From NCBI RefSeq assembly GCF_042666655.1, contig NZ_JBHTDE010000002.1:806001-870000 (forward strand): 64,000 bases of DNA, given 5' to 3'. The stretch is from Paracraurococcus sp042666655 (GTDB lineage Bacteria > Pseudomonadota > Alphaproteobacteria > Acetobacterales > Acetobacteraceae). Each line of letters begins with the position of its first letter. The first letter of the stretch is position 1. A program made the translations under genes and the position numbers. The notes beneath the pieces are model-generated. The model saw only the letters and a program-made list of their open reading frames with translations. It did no database searches and was not told the origin of the DNA. Positions 33,636-41,956 of this stretch are shown one piece after another.

Positions 33636-34666
33636 GCCTCGCTCCAGCCGGTGAGGAACCGCTGCAGCAGGCTGCCGAGCAGGTCGATGTTGTAGCCGCC
33701 TTCCTGGATGAGCGCGCTCGGCAGGCCGAGGCCGGCGATCAGCGCGCCGGCCCGGGCGAAGCCGTCCGCGGTGACGTTCAGCGCGTTCAGCGGCTCGTGC
33801 TCCGAGGCATCGAAGCCGAGCGAGACGACCAGCGCCTCGGCGCCGAATTCGCGCGCTGCCTGGACGCCGCGCGTCACGGCCTCGAGCCACACCGCATCGC
33901 CGCTGCCGATCGCCAGCGGCATGTTGACGTTGCGGCCCTCGCCGGGCCCGGCGCCGCGTTCCGCCGCATGGCCGACATACCAGGGGTAGTAGCGGGTCGG
34001 GTCGCCATGGACCGAGACGGTCAGCACGTCGTCCCGCTCCCAGAAGATGCCCTGGGTGCCGTTGCCGTGGTGGCTGTCGATGTCGAGCGTGGCGACGCGC
34101 TTCGCCCCGGCCGACCGCAGCGCCTCCACCGCCAGCGCGGCGTTGTTGATGTAGCAATGGCCGCCGGCGCGGGCGGCATAGGCGTGGTGGCCGGGCGGGC
34201 GGCAGAGCGCATAGGCGCTGCGGCCGGCGGCGGCCTCGGCCGCCGCGGCCAGCGCGACGCCGGCGGCGGCAAGGCTCGCCTCCCAGGTGCCGGGGCCGAT
34301 CGGGCAGGCGGCATCGGCGGTGTACCAGCCGGCCCGTCCGATGACGTGGTCGCCGGCGCGGGCGCCATGGGCGAGCATCTCGGGCGCCGGATGGATATTC
34401 GCCACCACTTCCGGCCCGCCATTCGGCAGCGCCGCCCAGGCCGCAGCGGCGGTGGCGAGGAACTCGACATAATCGGGCGCATGGATGCGGCCCAGCGCGG
34501 CACGGTCGGCGGGGGCGGCGATCTCCGGCAGGATGCGCAGCGCGTCCAGCCCGGCCAGCAGCGAGGCGGCACGTTCCGGCACCTCGAAATTCGGGCGGAC
34601 CTCGCCGCGGGTCAGGAAGAAGCGCGGCGTGTGCCGGGCTTGGTCGGGGTGATGGAAGGCGCGCAT
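33632..34666 (-). CDS. histone deacetylase family / acetylpolyamine amidohydrolase-like protein
   Basis: 344 residues. The family active site is intact: tandem H160-H161 in RPPGHHAY, zinc ligands D197 and H199 in LDIDSHHGNGT, third ligand D286 in SLGFDASEHEP, and the tyrosine-region GGYN near the end. The N-terminus (RAFHHPDQARHTPRFF) and the substrate loop fit acetylpolyamine amidohydrolases, which remove acetyl groups from N-acetylputrescine and related amines. Together with the coupled dipeptidase and the M20 enzymes across the divergent promoter it fits a catabolic amide-hydrolase set. ATG 34666 gives the normal N-terminus. Confidence 0.9.
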   Translation of the reverse strand: MRAFHHPDQARHTPRFFLTRGEVRPNFEVPERAASLLAGLDALRILPEIAAPADRAALGRIHAPDYVEFLATAAAAWAALPNGGPEVVANIHPAPEMLAHGARAGDHVIGRAGWYTADAACPIGPGTWEASLAAAGVALAAAAEAAAGRSAYALCRPPGHHAYAARAGGHCYINNAALAVEALRSAGAKRVATLDIDSHHGNGTQGIFWERDDVLTVSVHGDPTRYYPWYVGHAAERGAGPGEGRNVNMPLAIGSGDAVWLEAVTRGVQAAREFGAEALVVSLGFDASEHEPLNALNVTADGFARAGALIAGLGLPSALIQEGGYNIDLLGSLLQRFLTGWSEA

Positions 34667-34767
34667 GACGGCGAGGCTAGCAGCGGCGTGGGGCTTGTCC
34701 ATGCGCCGGATGGCTGGACAGGCCGCGGCCGCTGGGCTGCACTGCCGCGCCGCAACATGGAGCCCGC

Positions 34768-36060
34768 ATGACCCAAAGCCTCGATCCCGGCGCCCGCCGC
34801 GCCATCCTCGACGCGGTCGATGCGCTGCGGGACTGGTCGGTGACGACCTTGGAAGGGCTGGTGCGCTGTCCCTCGGTGCTGGGCCAGGAGCAATCGGCGC
34901 TGGAGGAGATGGCGCGGCTGTATGCGGGGCTGGGGCTGGAACCGCGCCGGGTGCCGACGGTGCCGGAACAGCTGGCCGGGCATCCCGGCTTCTCCCCGCC
35001 GCTGATCGGCTATGCCGGCCGCGACAACGTCGTCGCGCTGCACCGGCCGAAGGCGCGCGCCGGCCGCAGCCTGGTGCTGCAGGGCCATGTCGACGTGGTG
35101 CCGGAAGGAGCGGCCGACATGTGGGAGACGCCGCCCTACGAGCCCGCCATCCGCGACGGCCGCATGTATGGCCGCGGCGCCGGCGACATGAAGGCCGGGA
35201 TCGTCAGCTACCTGGCGGCCTTCAAGGCGATGCAGCTGGCCGGGCTGCAGCCGGCGGCCGAGGTGCAGATGCAGTCGGTGATCGAGGAGGAATGCAGCGG
35301 CAACGGCGCGCTGGCCTGCATGCTGGCGATGCCGAAGGCCGATGCGGTGATCATCCCGGAACCCGGGCCGGGGCTGGATGCGCTCTATACCGCCGAGGTC
35401 GGCGTGGTCTGGGCCTGGGTGACGGTCAGCGGAAGGCCGGCGCATGTGCGCGACATGCAGGCCGGGCTGAATGCGATCGAGGCGGCGCAGATCATCGGCG
35501 CCGCCTTCAAGGACTACGAGCGCGAGATGAACGACGGCTCGCGCATCCACCCGGCCTTCCGCGGGGTGAACCACCCGGTCAACGTCAACCTCGGCACCAT
35601 CGAGGGCGGCGAGTGGAATTCCTCGGTCGCCACCCGCTGCCGCATCGGCCTGCGGATCGGCGTGATGATGGGCTATACTGCGGCGCAGACGAAGGCGGAT
35701 GTCGAACGCATCGTCGAGCAGGCGAAGCGGCATGAACGCCTGCGCGGCGCGCAGGTGAAGCTGGAATTCAAGGGCTTCATGGCCGATCCCTGCGTCTTCG
35801 ACACCGGGGCCGGGATCGTGCAGCTCGCCCGCCGCAGCTACACCGAGGCCACCGGCGGGAGCCTGCGCGACTACCCGGCGACCGGCCTGACCGATGGCCG
35901 GTTCTTCGCGCTCTACCAGGACACGCCGGTCGCCTGCTTCGGGCCCGACGCGGTCGATATCCACGGCATCGACGAGAATGTCGGCCTGGACAGCATGCAT
36001 GGCATCACCCGCACCATCGCGCTCACCATGGCCGAATGGTGCGGGGTGGAGAGGGTCTGA
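34768..36060 (+). CDS. ArgE/DapE family M20 deacylase
   Basis: 430 residues. Two-metal M20 peptidase: GHVDVVP (first His and Asp), GRGAGDMKAG (bridging Asp), EEECSGN (catalytic and metal Glu) and the closing IHGIDENVGLDSM His region. These enzymes release acyl groups from acylated amino acids, as ArgE does from acetylornithine. The 430-residue length and the extra N-terminal helix put it in the broad ArgE/DapE-like group of uncertain substrate, so a biosynthetic arginine role is not assumed. GGAG precedes the ATG. First gene of a three-gene hydrolase operon. Confidence 0.88.
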   Translation: MTQSLDPGARRAILDAVDALRDWSVTTLEGLVRCPSVLGQEQSALEEMARLYAGLGLEPRRVPTVPEQLAGHPGFSPPLIGYAGRDNVVALHRPKARAGRSLVLQGHVDVVPEGAADMWETPPYEPAIRDGRMYGRGAGDMKAGIVSYLAAFKAMQLAGLQPAAEVQMQSVIEEECSGNGALACMLAMPKADAVIIPEPGPGLDALYTAEVGVVWAWVTVSGRPAHVRDMQAGLNAIEAAQIIGAAFKDYEREMNDGSRIHPAFRGVNHPVNVNLGTIEGGEWNSSVATRCRIGLRIGVMMGYTAAQTKADVERIVEQAKRHERLRGAQVKLEFKGFMADPCVFDTGAGIVQLARRSYTEATGGSLRDYPATGLTDGRFFALYQDTPVACFGPDAVDIHGIDENVGLDSMHGITRTIALTMAEWCGVERV

Positions 36061-36066
36061 GGCGAG

Positions 36067-37323
36067 ATGAGCGCGAACAACCTGCCGCTGTCCGGCACGA
36101 GGCTGTGGGACAGCCTGATGGAGATGGCGAGGATCGGCGGCACGCCGAAGGGCGGCAGCAACCGCCAGACCCTGACCGACGTGGATGCCGAGGGCCGTGC
36201 CCTGTTCCAGCGCTGGGGCGAGGCCTGCGGCCTGACGCTCAGCGTCGACCGGCTCGGCAACATGGTGTTCCGGCGGGAGGGGAGGGACCCCACCCGCGCC
36301 CCGGTCGCCTTCGGCAGCCACCTGGATACCCAGCCCACCGGGGGCAAGTTCGACGGCGTGCTCGGCGTGCTTGCGGGGCTCGAGGTGATGCGGGCGCTGC
36401 ACGAGGCCGGCGCCGAGACCGAGGCGCCGCTGCTGCTGATCAACTGGACGAACGAGGAAGGCGCCCGCTTCTCCCCGCCGATGATGGGCAGCGGCGCCGC
36501 CATGGGGCTCTTCACCGAGGCCGAGATCCTGGCCAAGCGCGACCAGGCCGGCGCGGTCTTCGGCGAGGAGCTGCAGCGCATCGGCTGGCAGGGCGAGGCC
36601 GACCCGGCCGAGCTGCAGCGCTGCGCCGCCTACCTGGAACTGCACATCGAACAGGGCAAGCTGCTGGAGGATGCCGGGCTCGATGTCGGCATCGTCACCC
36701 ATGCCCTGGCGCAGCACTGGTTCGAGGTGGTGGTGGAGGGCGAGGACGCGCATGGCGGCTCGCCAATGGCCGGCCGGCGCGACGCGATGATGGCGGCGGC
36801 GCCGCTGATCGCCGCCGTCGAGGCGATCGCGCTGACGACGCTGGCACCGTCCGGCGAGCCGGGCCGCGGCACGGTCGGCGTGGTCGAGGTCTATCCGTCC
36901 AGCCGCAACGTCGCCCCCAGCCGGGTCTTCTTCAGCGTCGACTTCCGCCACAGCGACCCGGATGCCCTGGCCCGCATGGGCGCGGCGCTGACCGCGCGGG
37001 CGGCCGAGATTTCCGCGGCGCGGAAGGTCACGGCCACCGTCACGCCCTTCTGGTATTCGCCGCACACGCCCTTCGACGCGGCGCTGGTCGAACGGGCGCG
37101 CGATTCCGCCAGGGCGCGCGGGCTGACATGGCGGGACATGCCGACGGCGATCGGCCATGACGCGGTCTACATGGCGCGCAAGGTGCCCTCGGTGATGATC
37201 TTCACCCCCTGCCATGGCGGGCTGAGCCACAACGAGGCCGAGAGCATCACGCCCGAATGGGCCACCGCCGGCCTGCAGGTGCTGGCCGATGCGGTGATCG
37301 CCACTGCAAACGCAAAGGCCTGA
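36067..37323 (+). CDS. M20 family hydrolase, N-carbamoyl-L-amino acid hydrolase / allantoate amidohydrolase type
   Basis: 418 residues. Hallmarks of the hydantoinase/carbamoylase branch: GSHLDTQPTGGKFDGVLGVL (metal His and Asp), NWTNEEGARFSPPMMGSGA (Glu pair), ELHIEQGKLLE, the dimer-domain GEDAHGGSPMAGRRDAM, and the final metal His in PCHGGLSHNEAE. Members hydrolyse N-carbamoyl amino acids, allantoate or beta-ureidopropionate; which one cannot be told. Six bases separate it from the previous stop, and GGCGAG overlaps this gap. Confidence 0.9.
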   Translation: MSANNLPLSGTRLWDSLMEMARIGGTPKGGSNRQTLTDVDAEGRALFQRWGEACGLTLSVDRLGNMVFRREGRDPTRAPVAFGSHLDTQPTGGKFDGVLGVLAGLEVMRALHEAGAETEAPLLLINWTNEEGARFSPPMMGSGAAMGLFTEAEILAKRDQAGAVFGEELQRIGWQGEADPAELQRCAAYLELHIEQGKLLEDAGLDVGIVTHALAQHWFEVVVEGEDAHGGSPMAGRRDAMMAAAPLIAAVEAIALTTLAPSGEPGRGTVGVVEVYPSSRNVAPSRVFFSVDFRHSDPDALARMGAALTARAAEISAARKVTATVTPFWYSPHTPFDAALVERARDSARARGLTWRDMPTAIGHDAVYMARKVPSVMIFTPCHGGLSHNEAESITPEWATAGLQVLADAVIATANAKA

Positions 37324-37327
37324 GCCC

Positions 37328-38848
37328 ATGCGCATCGCCATCGGCGGCTTTCAGCACGAGAGCCATTCCTTCGCCCCGCTGCAGACCGGCTGGCGCGAAT
37401 TCCTCCACCCCGGCGGCTTCCCCGGGCTGCAGCGCCCGGCGACCATGGTCGAGACGATGCGCCCGACCTCGGTCCCCTGCGCCGGCGCGATTGAGGTGCT
37501 GGAGGCGGCGGGCGCCACCATCGTCCCGCTGACCTGGTGCTTTGCCAATCCGGCGGGACCCGTCACGGCCGAGGCCTTCGAGCGCATCGCCGCGTTGCTG
37601 GTCGGCGCGCTGTCGGATGCGCTGGAGGAAGGCCCGCTCGACGGCATCTTCCTCGAGCTGCATGGCGCCATGGTCGCGGTCGGCTTCGACGATGCCGAGG
37701 GCGAGCTGCTGCGCCGGGTCCGCGCCGTGGTCGGGCCGGACCTGCCGCTGACCGTCAGCCTCGACCCGCATGCCAACAAGACGCGGCAGATGGTGGCGCT
37801 GGCGGATGCGCTGGTGCCCTACCGGACCTACCCCCACGTGGACATGAAGCCGGCCGGCGCGCAGGCGACGCGGCTGCTGCTGGAACGCATCCGGCGCGGC
37901 CGCCCCTGGGCACGCGCCTTCGCCGAGATCGACTTCCTGATCCCGCTGACCATGCAATGCACCATGGTGCCGCCGATGTCGCTGGCGCTGGAGGAACGTG
38001 CCCGGCTGGAGGCCGCGCACGGCTGCGCCGAGCTCGCCTTCTGCTTCGGCTTCCCCTATGCCGACTTCCCCGGCTGCGGCGTCGCCGTCGCCGGCTATGC
38101 CGAGACGCAAGAAGCGGCCGATGCCGCCGTCGCCGGGCTGAAGGCCTACATGGACGCGCACGAGCCCGACTTCGCCGGCGGCGTCGCCCCGGCGGCCGAG
38201 GGCGTGGCGCAGGCGATCGCCCTCGCGCGGGGCGCGGCGAAGCCAGTGGTCATGGCCGATACGCAGGACAATCCCGGCGGCGGCGGGCATGGCGACACCA
38301 CCGGCCTGCTGGCCGAGCTGATCCGCCAGGATGCGCAGGGCGCCGTGCTCGGCCTGATCAACGATGCCGAGAATGCCGCCGCCTGCCATGCGGCGGGACT
38401 CGGCGCGACCCTGCAGCTGTCGCTCGGCGGCAAGAGCGACGGCGCGCCGCTCGCCGTCACCGCCGTGGTGGAGGCGCTGACCGATGGCCGCTTCACCGGC
38501 ACCGGGCCGATGTCGAAGGGCAACCCGGTCGATCTCGGCCCCACCGCGCTGGTCCGCGTCGCGCCGCAAGGCGCGCCGGACGCAAGCGCCTCCGGCGTCC
38601 GCGTCATCGTGGTGACGCGGAAGATGCAGGCGCTGGACCAGGCGCTGTTCACCCATATCGGCGTCGAGCCCGCCGCGCAGAAGATCCTCGCGTTGAAGTC
38701 GAGCGTGCATTTCCGCGCGCATTTCCAGCCGATCGCCGAAACGGTGATCGTGGTGGCCGCACCCGGCCCGGTGGTGGCGGACCCGGCCGTGCTGCCCTTC
38801 ACCAAGCTGCGGCCGGGGCTGCGGCTGCGGCCGGGGGCCAACCGCTAA
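37328..38848 (+). CDS. M81 family metallopeptidase (MlrC-like)
   Basis: 506 residues, full length for the family. MRIAIGGFQHESHSFAP at the N-terminus, LELHGAM, SLDPHAN and the second half (DTQDNPGGGGHGDTT, VDLGPTALV) match MlrC, the zinc metalloprotease that finishes microcystin breakdown. In most proteobacteria the homologues have nothing to do with microcystin and probably cleave small peptides or amides. Starts 5 bp after the M20 gene; the operon seems to end here, followed by two palindromic elements. Confidence 0.9.
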   Translation: MRIAIGGFQHESHSFAPLQTGWREFLHPGGFPGLQRPATMVETMRPTSVPCAGAIEVLEAAGATIVPLTWCFANPAGPVTAEAFERIAALLVGALSDALEEGPLDGIFLELHGAMVAVGFDDAEGELLRRVRAVVGPDLPLTVSLDPHANKTRQMVALADALVPYRTYPHVDMKPAGAQATRLLLERIRRGRPWARAFAEIDFLIPLTMQCTMVPPMSLALEERARLEAAHGCAELAFCFGFPYADFPGCGVAVAGYAETQEAADAAVAGLKAYMDAHEPDFAGGVAPAAEGVAQAIALARGAAKPVVMADTQDNPGGGGHGDTTGLLAELIRQDAQGAVLGLINDAENAAACHAAGLGATLQLSLGGKSDGAPLAVTAVVEALTDGRFTGTGPMSKGNPVDLGPTALVRVAPQGAPDASASGVRVIVVTRKMQALDQALFTHIGVEPAAQKILALKSSVHFRAHFQPIAETVIVVAAPGPVVADPAVLPFTKLRPGLRLRPGANR

Positions 38849-38896
38849 AGCGCGATGGCTTGAGGCGGCATCGCCGAAAAGCCTGAATCGCGCGAC
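38848..38896. repeat. intergenic palindromic element, second family, copy B
   Basis: AAGCGCGATGGCTTGAGGCGGCATCGCCGAAAAGCCTGAATCGCGCGA. Its ends GCGCGAT and ATCGCGC are perfect inverted repeats. It begins at the last base of the MlrC-like gene and could serve as its 3' hairpin. Same family as copy A at 30981. Confidence 0.6.
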
Positions 38897-38910
38897 CCGG
38901 CAGACGCCAG

Positions 38911-38946
38911 AGCGTGATGCGTGAGCGAAGCCGAACGCATCGCGCC
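38911..38946. repeat. intergenic palindromic element, second family, short copy C
   Basis: AGCGTGATGCGT, a 12-nt loop containing GAGCGAAGCCGA, and ACGCATCGCGC form an 11-bp inverted repeat with one mismatch. It is shorter than copies A and B but begins with the same AGCGTGAT. It sits directly before the stop of the convergent lipoprotein gene. Confidence 0.5.
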
Positions 38947-39366
38947 CTAGCGCAGGCTGGCCTGCGCCGCCTCCGCCCGCTGCACCAGGGCGGTGCCTTC
39001 GGCGCTGTTCAGCATGCCGTCCATCTGCTGCACCGCCGGACGCCTTTCCATGCACCAGCCGGCGCGGTCGTGGACGCGCTGCGCCGGGTCCAGCTGCGGT
39101 GGCGCCATGTCGTGCAGCAGGGCGTCCCGCGCCTGAGTGCCGCCACGATGCCGCTGCACCTCCAGCGCCGCTTCCTCGATCCGCGCCGCCCGTTCCTGCG
39201 CCGGCTGCGACAGCGCCAGGCCGCAAAGCTGCGCCGCCCGCACCAAGCCGCCGATCTCGGGTGCCTTGGTGGTCAATTCGTCAAGGTCGTAGGCCGGCGC
39301 CACCGACGGTGGGTCCGCGGTGCAGGCGAGCAGCAGGAGCAGCAGCAGCAGGGAGCCGTGGCGCAT
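38947..39366 (-). CDS. small lipoprotein of unknown function
   Basis: 139 residues. A hydrophobic run of eight Leu leads into the lipobox LLAC with C15 as lipidation site, so the product is anchored to a membrane in the periplasm. The mature part is helical, Ala/Glu/Arg-rich, with further cysteines in AAQLCGLA and AGWCMERRP. No family recognised. ATG 39366 was chosen for the lipoprotein signal. The gene is the last of the minus-strand run with the kinase and aldolase but is separated from them by 44 bp. Confidence 0.7.
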   Translation of the reverse strand: MRHGSLLLLLLLLACTADPPSVAPAYDLDELTTKAPEIGGLVRAAQLCGLALSQPAQERAARIEEAALEVQRHRGGTQARDALLHDMAPPQLDPAQRVHDRAGWCMERRPAVQQMDGMLNSAEGTALVQRAEAAQASLR

Positions 39367-39410
39367 CCCGCATCGATACCGCCGGAAGGCCGGCGGAGTA
39401 AACGTGCCGC

Positions 39411-40346
39411 CTACCGCGCCGAGGCCTGCAGCAGGGCCCGCACCGCGTCCGGCCGCGGCAGCGGCGCCACCGCGCCATAACCGGTGGTCGACAGCGCGGC
39501 ACATGCATTCGCATAGGTCGCGGCGGTGATCGGATCGTCGCCCGCCAGCAGGCGGGCCAGCAGCGCGCCGGCGAAGGCGTCACCCGCCCCGGTCGCATCC
39601 ACCGCCTCGACCCGGCAGGGCGGGATCAGCGTCCGGCCGCCCTCGGTGGTGGCCACCAGCACGCCGTCCTTGCCCTGCTTCAGCAGCACGATCGGGCAGC
39701 CGAGGCGGAGGTAGAACTCGGCGATCGCCTCCGGCGCCTCCAGCCCGGTCAGCACCCGGGCATCGTCCAGCGAGGGCAGGGCGATGTCGGCCGCGGCGAT
39801 CGCCGCATGAATCACCGCCGCCGCCCGCGCCGGCGGCCAGAGCGCGAGGCGCAGGTTGGTGTCGTAGGAGACCTTCACCCCGGCCGCCTTGGCCACCGCG
39901 ATGGCGTGGAAGACCGCGTCGCAGGCGCTGGTCGAGATCGCCTGGCTGATCCCCGAGACATGCAGGACGCGGGCGGCGCGGATCGCGTCCTCAGGCACGT
40001 CGCGCGGGGCGTAGCGGCTGGCGGCGCTGTTGCTGCGGTAGAAGGTGAAGGCATGGCCGCCCGCATCATGCGTGACGACATAGAGCGCGGTCGGCGCCTC
40101 CGGGTCGCGGATGACGGTGGACGTATCCACGCCCTCCGTTGCCCAGAGCCCCATGAAGCTGTCGCCCGGCCGGTCCTGGCCGATGGCCGTGACGTAACCC
40201 ACGGCCGCCCCCTGCCGTGCGGCGCAAATGGCGGCATTGCTGGTGTCGCCGCCATGGCCTTCCAGGTACAGCGCGCGCCCGTCCGGGCCGGGCGCCTGGC
40301 GGTTGAGTTCCAGCATGGGCTCACCCATGCAGAGCAATTCCGGCAT
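39411..40346 (-). CDS. PfkB family sugar kinase, probably 2-keto-3-deoxygluconate kinase
   Basis: 311 residues of the ribokinase fold. GGDTSNAAICAARQGAAVGY is the N-terminal PfkB signature, and DATGAGDAFAGALLARLLAG the C-terminal one, with the catalytic Asp in GAGD. The 5-bp gap from the KDPG aldolase upstream argues for 2-keto-3-deoxygluconate as substrate: kinase plus aldolase convert KDG to pyruvate and glyceraldehyde 3-phosphate. The ATG at 40346 (MPELLCMGEP) is the natural start. Confidence 0.87.
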   Translation of the reverse strand: MPELLCMGEPMLELNRQAPGPDGRALYLEGHGGDTSNAAICAARQGAAVGYVTAIGQDRPGDSFMGLWATEGVDTSTVIRDPEAPTALYVVTHDAGGHAFTFYRSNSAASRYAPRDVPEDAIRAARVLHVSGISQAISTSACDAVFHAIAVAKAAGVKVSYDTNLRLALWPPARAAAVIHAAIAAADIALPSLDDARVLTGLEAPEAIAEFYLRLGCPIVLLKQGKDGVLVATTEGGRTLIPPCRVEAVDATGAGDAFAGALLARLLAGDDPITAATYANACAALSTTGYGAVAPLPRPDAVRALLQASAR

Positions 40347-40351
40347 CGGCG

Positions 40352-40981
40352 TCAGGCCTGCATCAGGCCGAGCGCGTCGCGCGCCGCGCGCTGGATCGCC
40401 GCCTTGTCGCCGGCGGCGATCCGCGCCTCGTCGACCAGCTTGCCGCCGATGCCGACGAAGGCAGCGCCGGCCGCCAGGTAGGCCGGGGCATTGGCCGCAT
40501 CGACGCCGCCGGTCGGGCAGAAGACCGCATCCGGAAACACCGCGCGGATCGCCTTGACATGCGCCGGGCCGCCGGCCGAGCTGGCCGGGAAGATCTTCAC
40601 CACGTCGGCGCCGGCGGCCAGCGCGGCGCGGATCTCCGTCGGTGTCATGGCGCCCGGCATGGCGCAGGCCCCGGCCTCCCGCGCCACCCGGATCACCGCC
40701 GGATCGGTCCAGGGCGTCACCAGGAATTTCGCGCCGGCATCCAGGCAGGCCTCCGCCATCCGTGCATCCGGCACCGTGCCGGCGCCGATCAACAGGCCCG
40801 GCTCGGCCGCAAGCTCGCGGATCAGCGGCAGCGCGTCGGGGATGGTCAGGGTGATCTCGAGGATACTCATCCCCGCCTCCCGCAACCAGGCGCAGGCGGT
40901 GCCGGCAAGCGCCGCGGTGGAGGTGCGGACCACCGGCACCACGCGGGCCCGGCGCAGTTCGGGAATCAGCGGATGGGTCAT
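40352..40981 (-). CDS. eda: 2-keto-3-deoxy-6-phosphogluconate aldolase
   Basis: 209 residues. TIM-barrel class I aldolase: VVPVVRT near the start, E42 in the EITLT motif, GAGTV, and the Schiff-base lysine K129 in ADVVKIFPAS; E42 and K129 align with E. coli Eda E45 and K133. It splits KDPG to pyruvate and glyceraldehyde 3-phosphate, the closing step of the Entner-Doudoroff route. First gene of the aldolase-kinase pair. A 2-keto-3-deoxy-6-phosphogalactonate aldolase role is possible as these are close homologues. Confidence 0.9.
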   Translation of the reverse strand: MTHPLIPELRRARVVPVVRTSTAALAGTACAWLREAGMSILEITLTIPDALPLIRELAAEPGLLIGAGTVPDARMAEACLDAGAKFLVTPWTDPAVIRVAREAGACAMPGAMTPTEIRAALAAGADVVKIFPASSAGGPAHVKAIRAVFPDAVFCPTGGVDAANAPAYLAAGAAFVGIGGKLVDEARIAAGDKAAIQRAARDALGLMQA

Positions 40982-41046
40982 GGCGTGCCTCCCTCGGGGC
41001 CCGCATCCTGCGGCGAAGGGCGGCGCGGGGCCAGGGCCCCGGCCGA

Positions 41047-41334
41047 TCAGACCCGCGTGGCGGAGAGCCAGTCCTCGGCGGTGCGCTCCAGCAGCCGCGC
41101 TTCCGCCCCGGCCTGGCGGGCCGCGGTCGCGGTGGTGTCCAGCTCCGCCCGATAGGTCGTGAAGGACGAGTCGAGCGCCTGCATGCTGCCCGCCAGGCCG
41201 GCCAGTTCGCCGCGCAGGGCGGCGACGGCCTCGCCCTGCGCCTCCAGCGCGGTGACCAGGCCACGCAAAGCGAGGCGCAGGCGGTCGTCCTCGCGGGCGG
41301 GGAAGGCGAAGAGGCTGGCGGCGTTCTCTGTCAT
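41047..41334 (-). CDS. small coiled-coil protein, unknown function
   Basis: 95 residues, helical and without signal peptide or membrane segment. Leu, Ala and Glu/Gln recur in heptad style across LRLALRGLVTALEAQGEAVA and LRGELAGLAGSMQALDSSF, suggesting a dimeric coiled coil. ATG 41334 was preferred over an upstream in-frame ATG at 41406 because the promoter candidate at 41362-41390 lies between them. Family not recognised. Confidence 0.5.
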   Translation of the reverse strand: MTENAASLFAFPAREDDRLRLALRGLVTALEAQGEAVAALRGELAGLAGSMQALDSSFTTYRAELDTTATAARQAGAEARLLERTAEDWLSATRV

Positions 41335-41361
41335 GCTGCGGCGTCCAGGAATGTCTAATTT

Positions 41362-41390
41362 TTTGTAAACGTCCCATGATAATGGACCAA
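41362..41390 (-). promoter_or_regulatory. sigma-70-like promoter candidate for the coiled-coil gene
   Basis: On the minus strand TTGGTC, 17 bases, then TACAAA, in the only AT-rich patch of this neighbourhood. The -10 box lies 28 bp before the proposed ATG. Spacing is ideal and both boxes match three or four consensus positions. Confidence 0.4.
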
Positions 41391-41406
41391 TGCACATGCC
41401 CGTCAA

Positions 41407-41864
41407 TCACGCAGGCGGGGCCGCGGCGCCGACCAGCAGGCTGAGCGCGGCGCCGAGGCTCAGGATCCAGCGCAGCCGGAGATAGGCCGGCGGCACCAGC
41501 CCGCGCCGCGCGGCCCAGCTCTCCACCAGCGCGGTGCCGAGGATGCCCGTCGCCAGCAGCGTCAGCCCCGGCAGCGGCGGCAACAGCAGCGCCACCCAGG
41601 CGACCAGGGACGGCAGTACCCCGAGCCCCAGCCGCGGCGCCGTGGCGCCGTGGCGCCGGCCTCCGCCGGGGGGGCGCGCAGCGCCAGGCCCCAATGCACC
41701 GCGCCGAGGAAGCTGAGGATCACCGCGCCATAGGCGGCCAGCGCATGCAAGGCGACGCCGCGCCAGTCGGGCGGCGCGGTCCAGGCCAGCAGGGCGGTGC
41801 CGAGGAAGGGCAGCAGCCCGGCCAGGCCGAGCCAGAGGGTGGGGCGGGGGAGCGGTTGGTCCAT
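41407..41864 (-). pseudogene. DUF3429 membrane protein gene, frameshifted by an 8-bp tandem duplication
   Basis: The first part, from ATG 41864, encodes MDQPLPRPTLWLGLAGLLPF and then YGAVILSFLGAVHWGLALR, the typical start of DUF3429 membrane proteins. The second part, in another frame, continues RLGLGVLPSLVAWVALLLPP through to a stop at 41407. The break falls at a tandem repeat of GGCGCCGT at 41636-41657 (two full units plus six bases). Removing one 8-bp unit would rejoin the frames and give ...GATAPRLGLGVLPS, a normal family sequence. So this is a recent frameshift, a phase-variable locus or an assembly error. Confidence 0.75.
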
Positions 41865-41956
41865 CGCCGATGAGATCGTCGGAACGTGCCGGGGCGCAAC
41901 CCCGCCGCCGCTACCGTCCGGCCCCGCGCGGGCGTAGAACCCGCGCTGGAACGGGG

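Noticed and set aside
30984..33695. A 903-codon plus-strand frame over comM and the dipeptidase gene
   Set aside because: Antisense shadow; composition is Arg/Gly/Gln-rich without domains, and both minus-strand genes are clear.
37328..38848. Microcystin degradation cluster
   Set aside because: Only an MlrC-like gene is present; mlrA, mlrB and mlrD are absent, and M81 proteins are common in bacteria that do not degrade microcystin.
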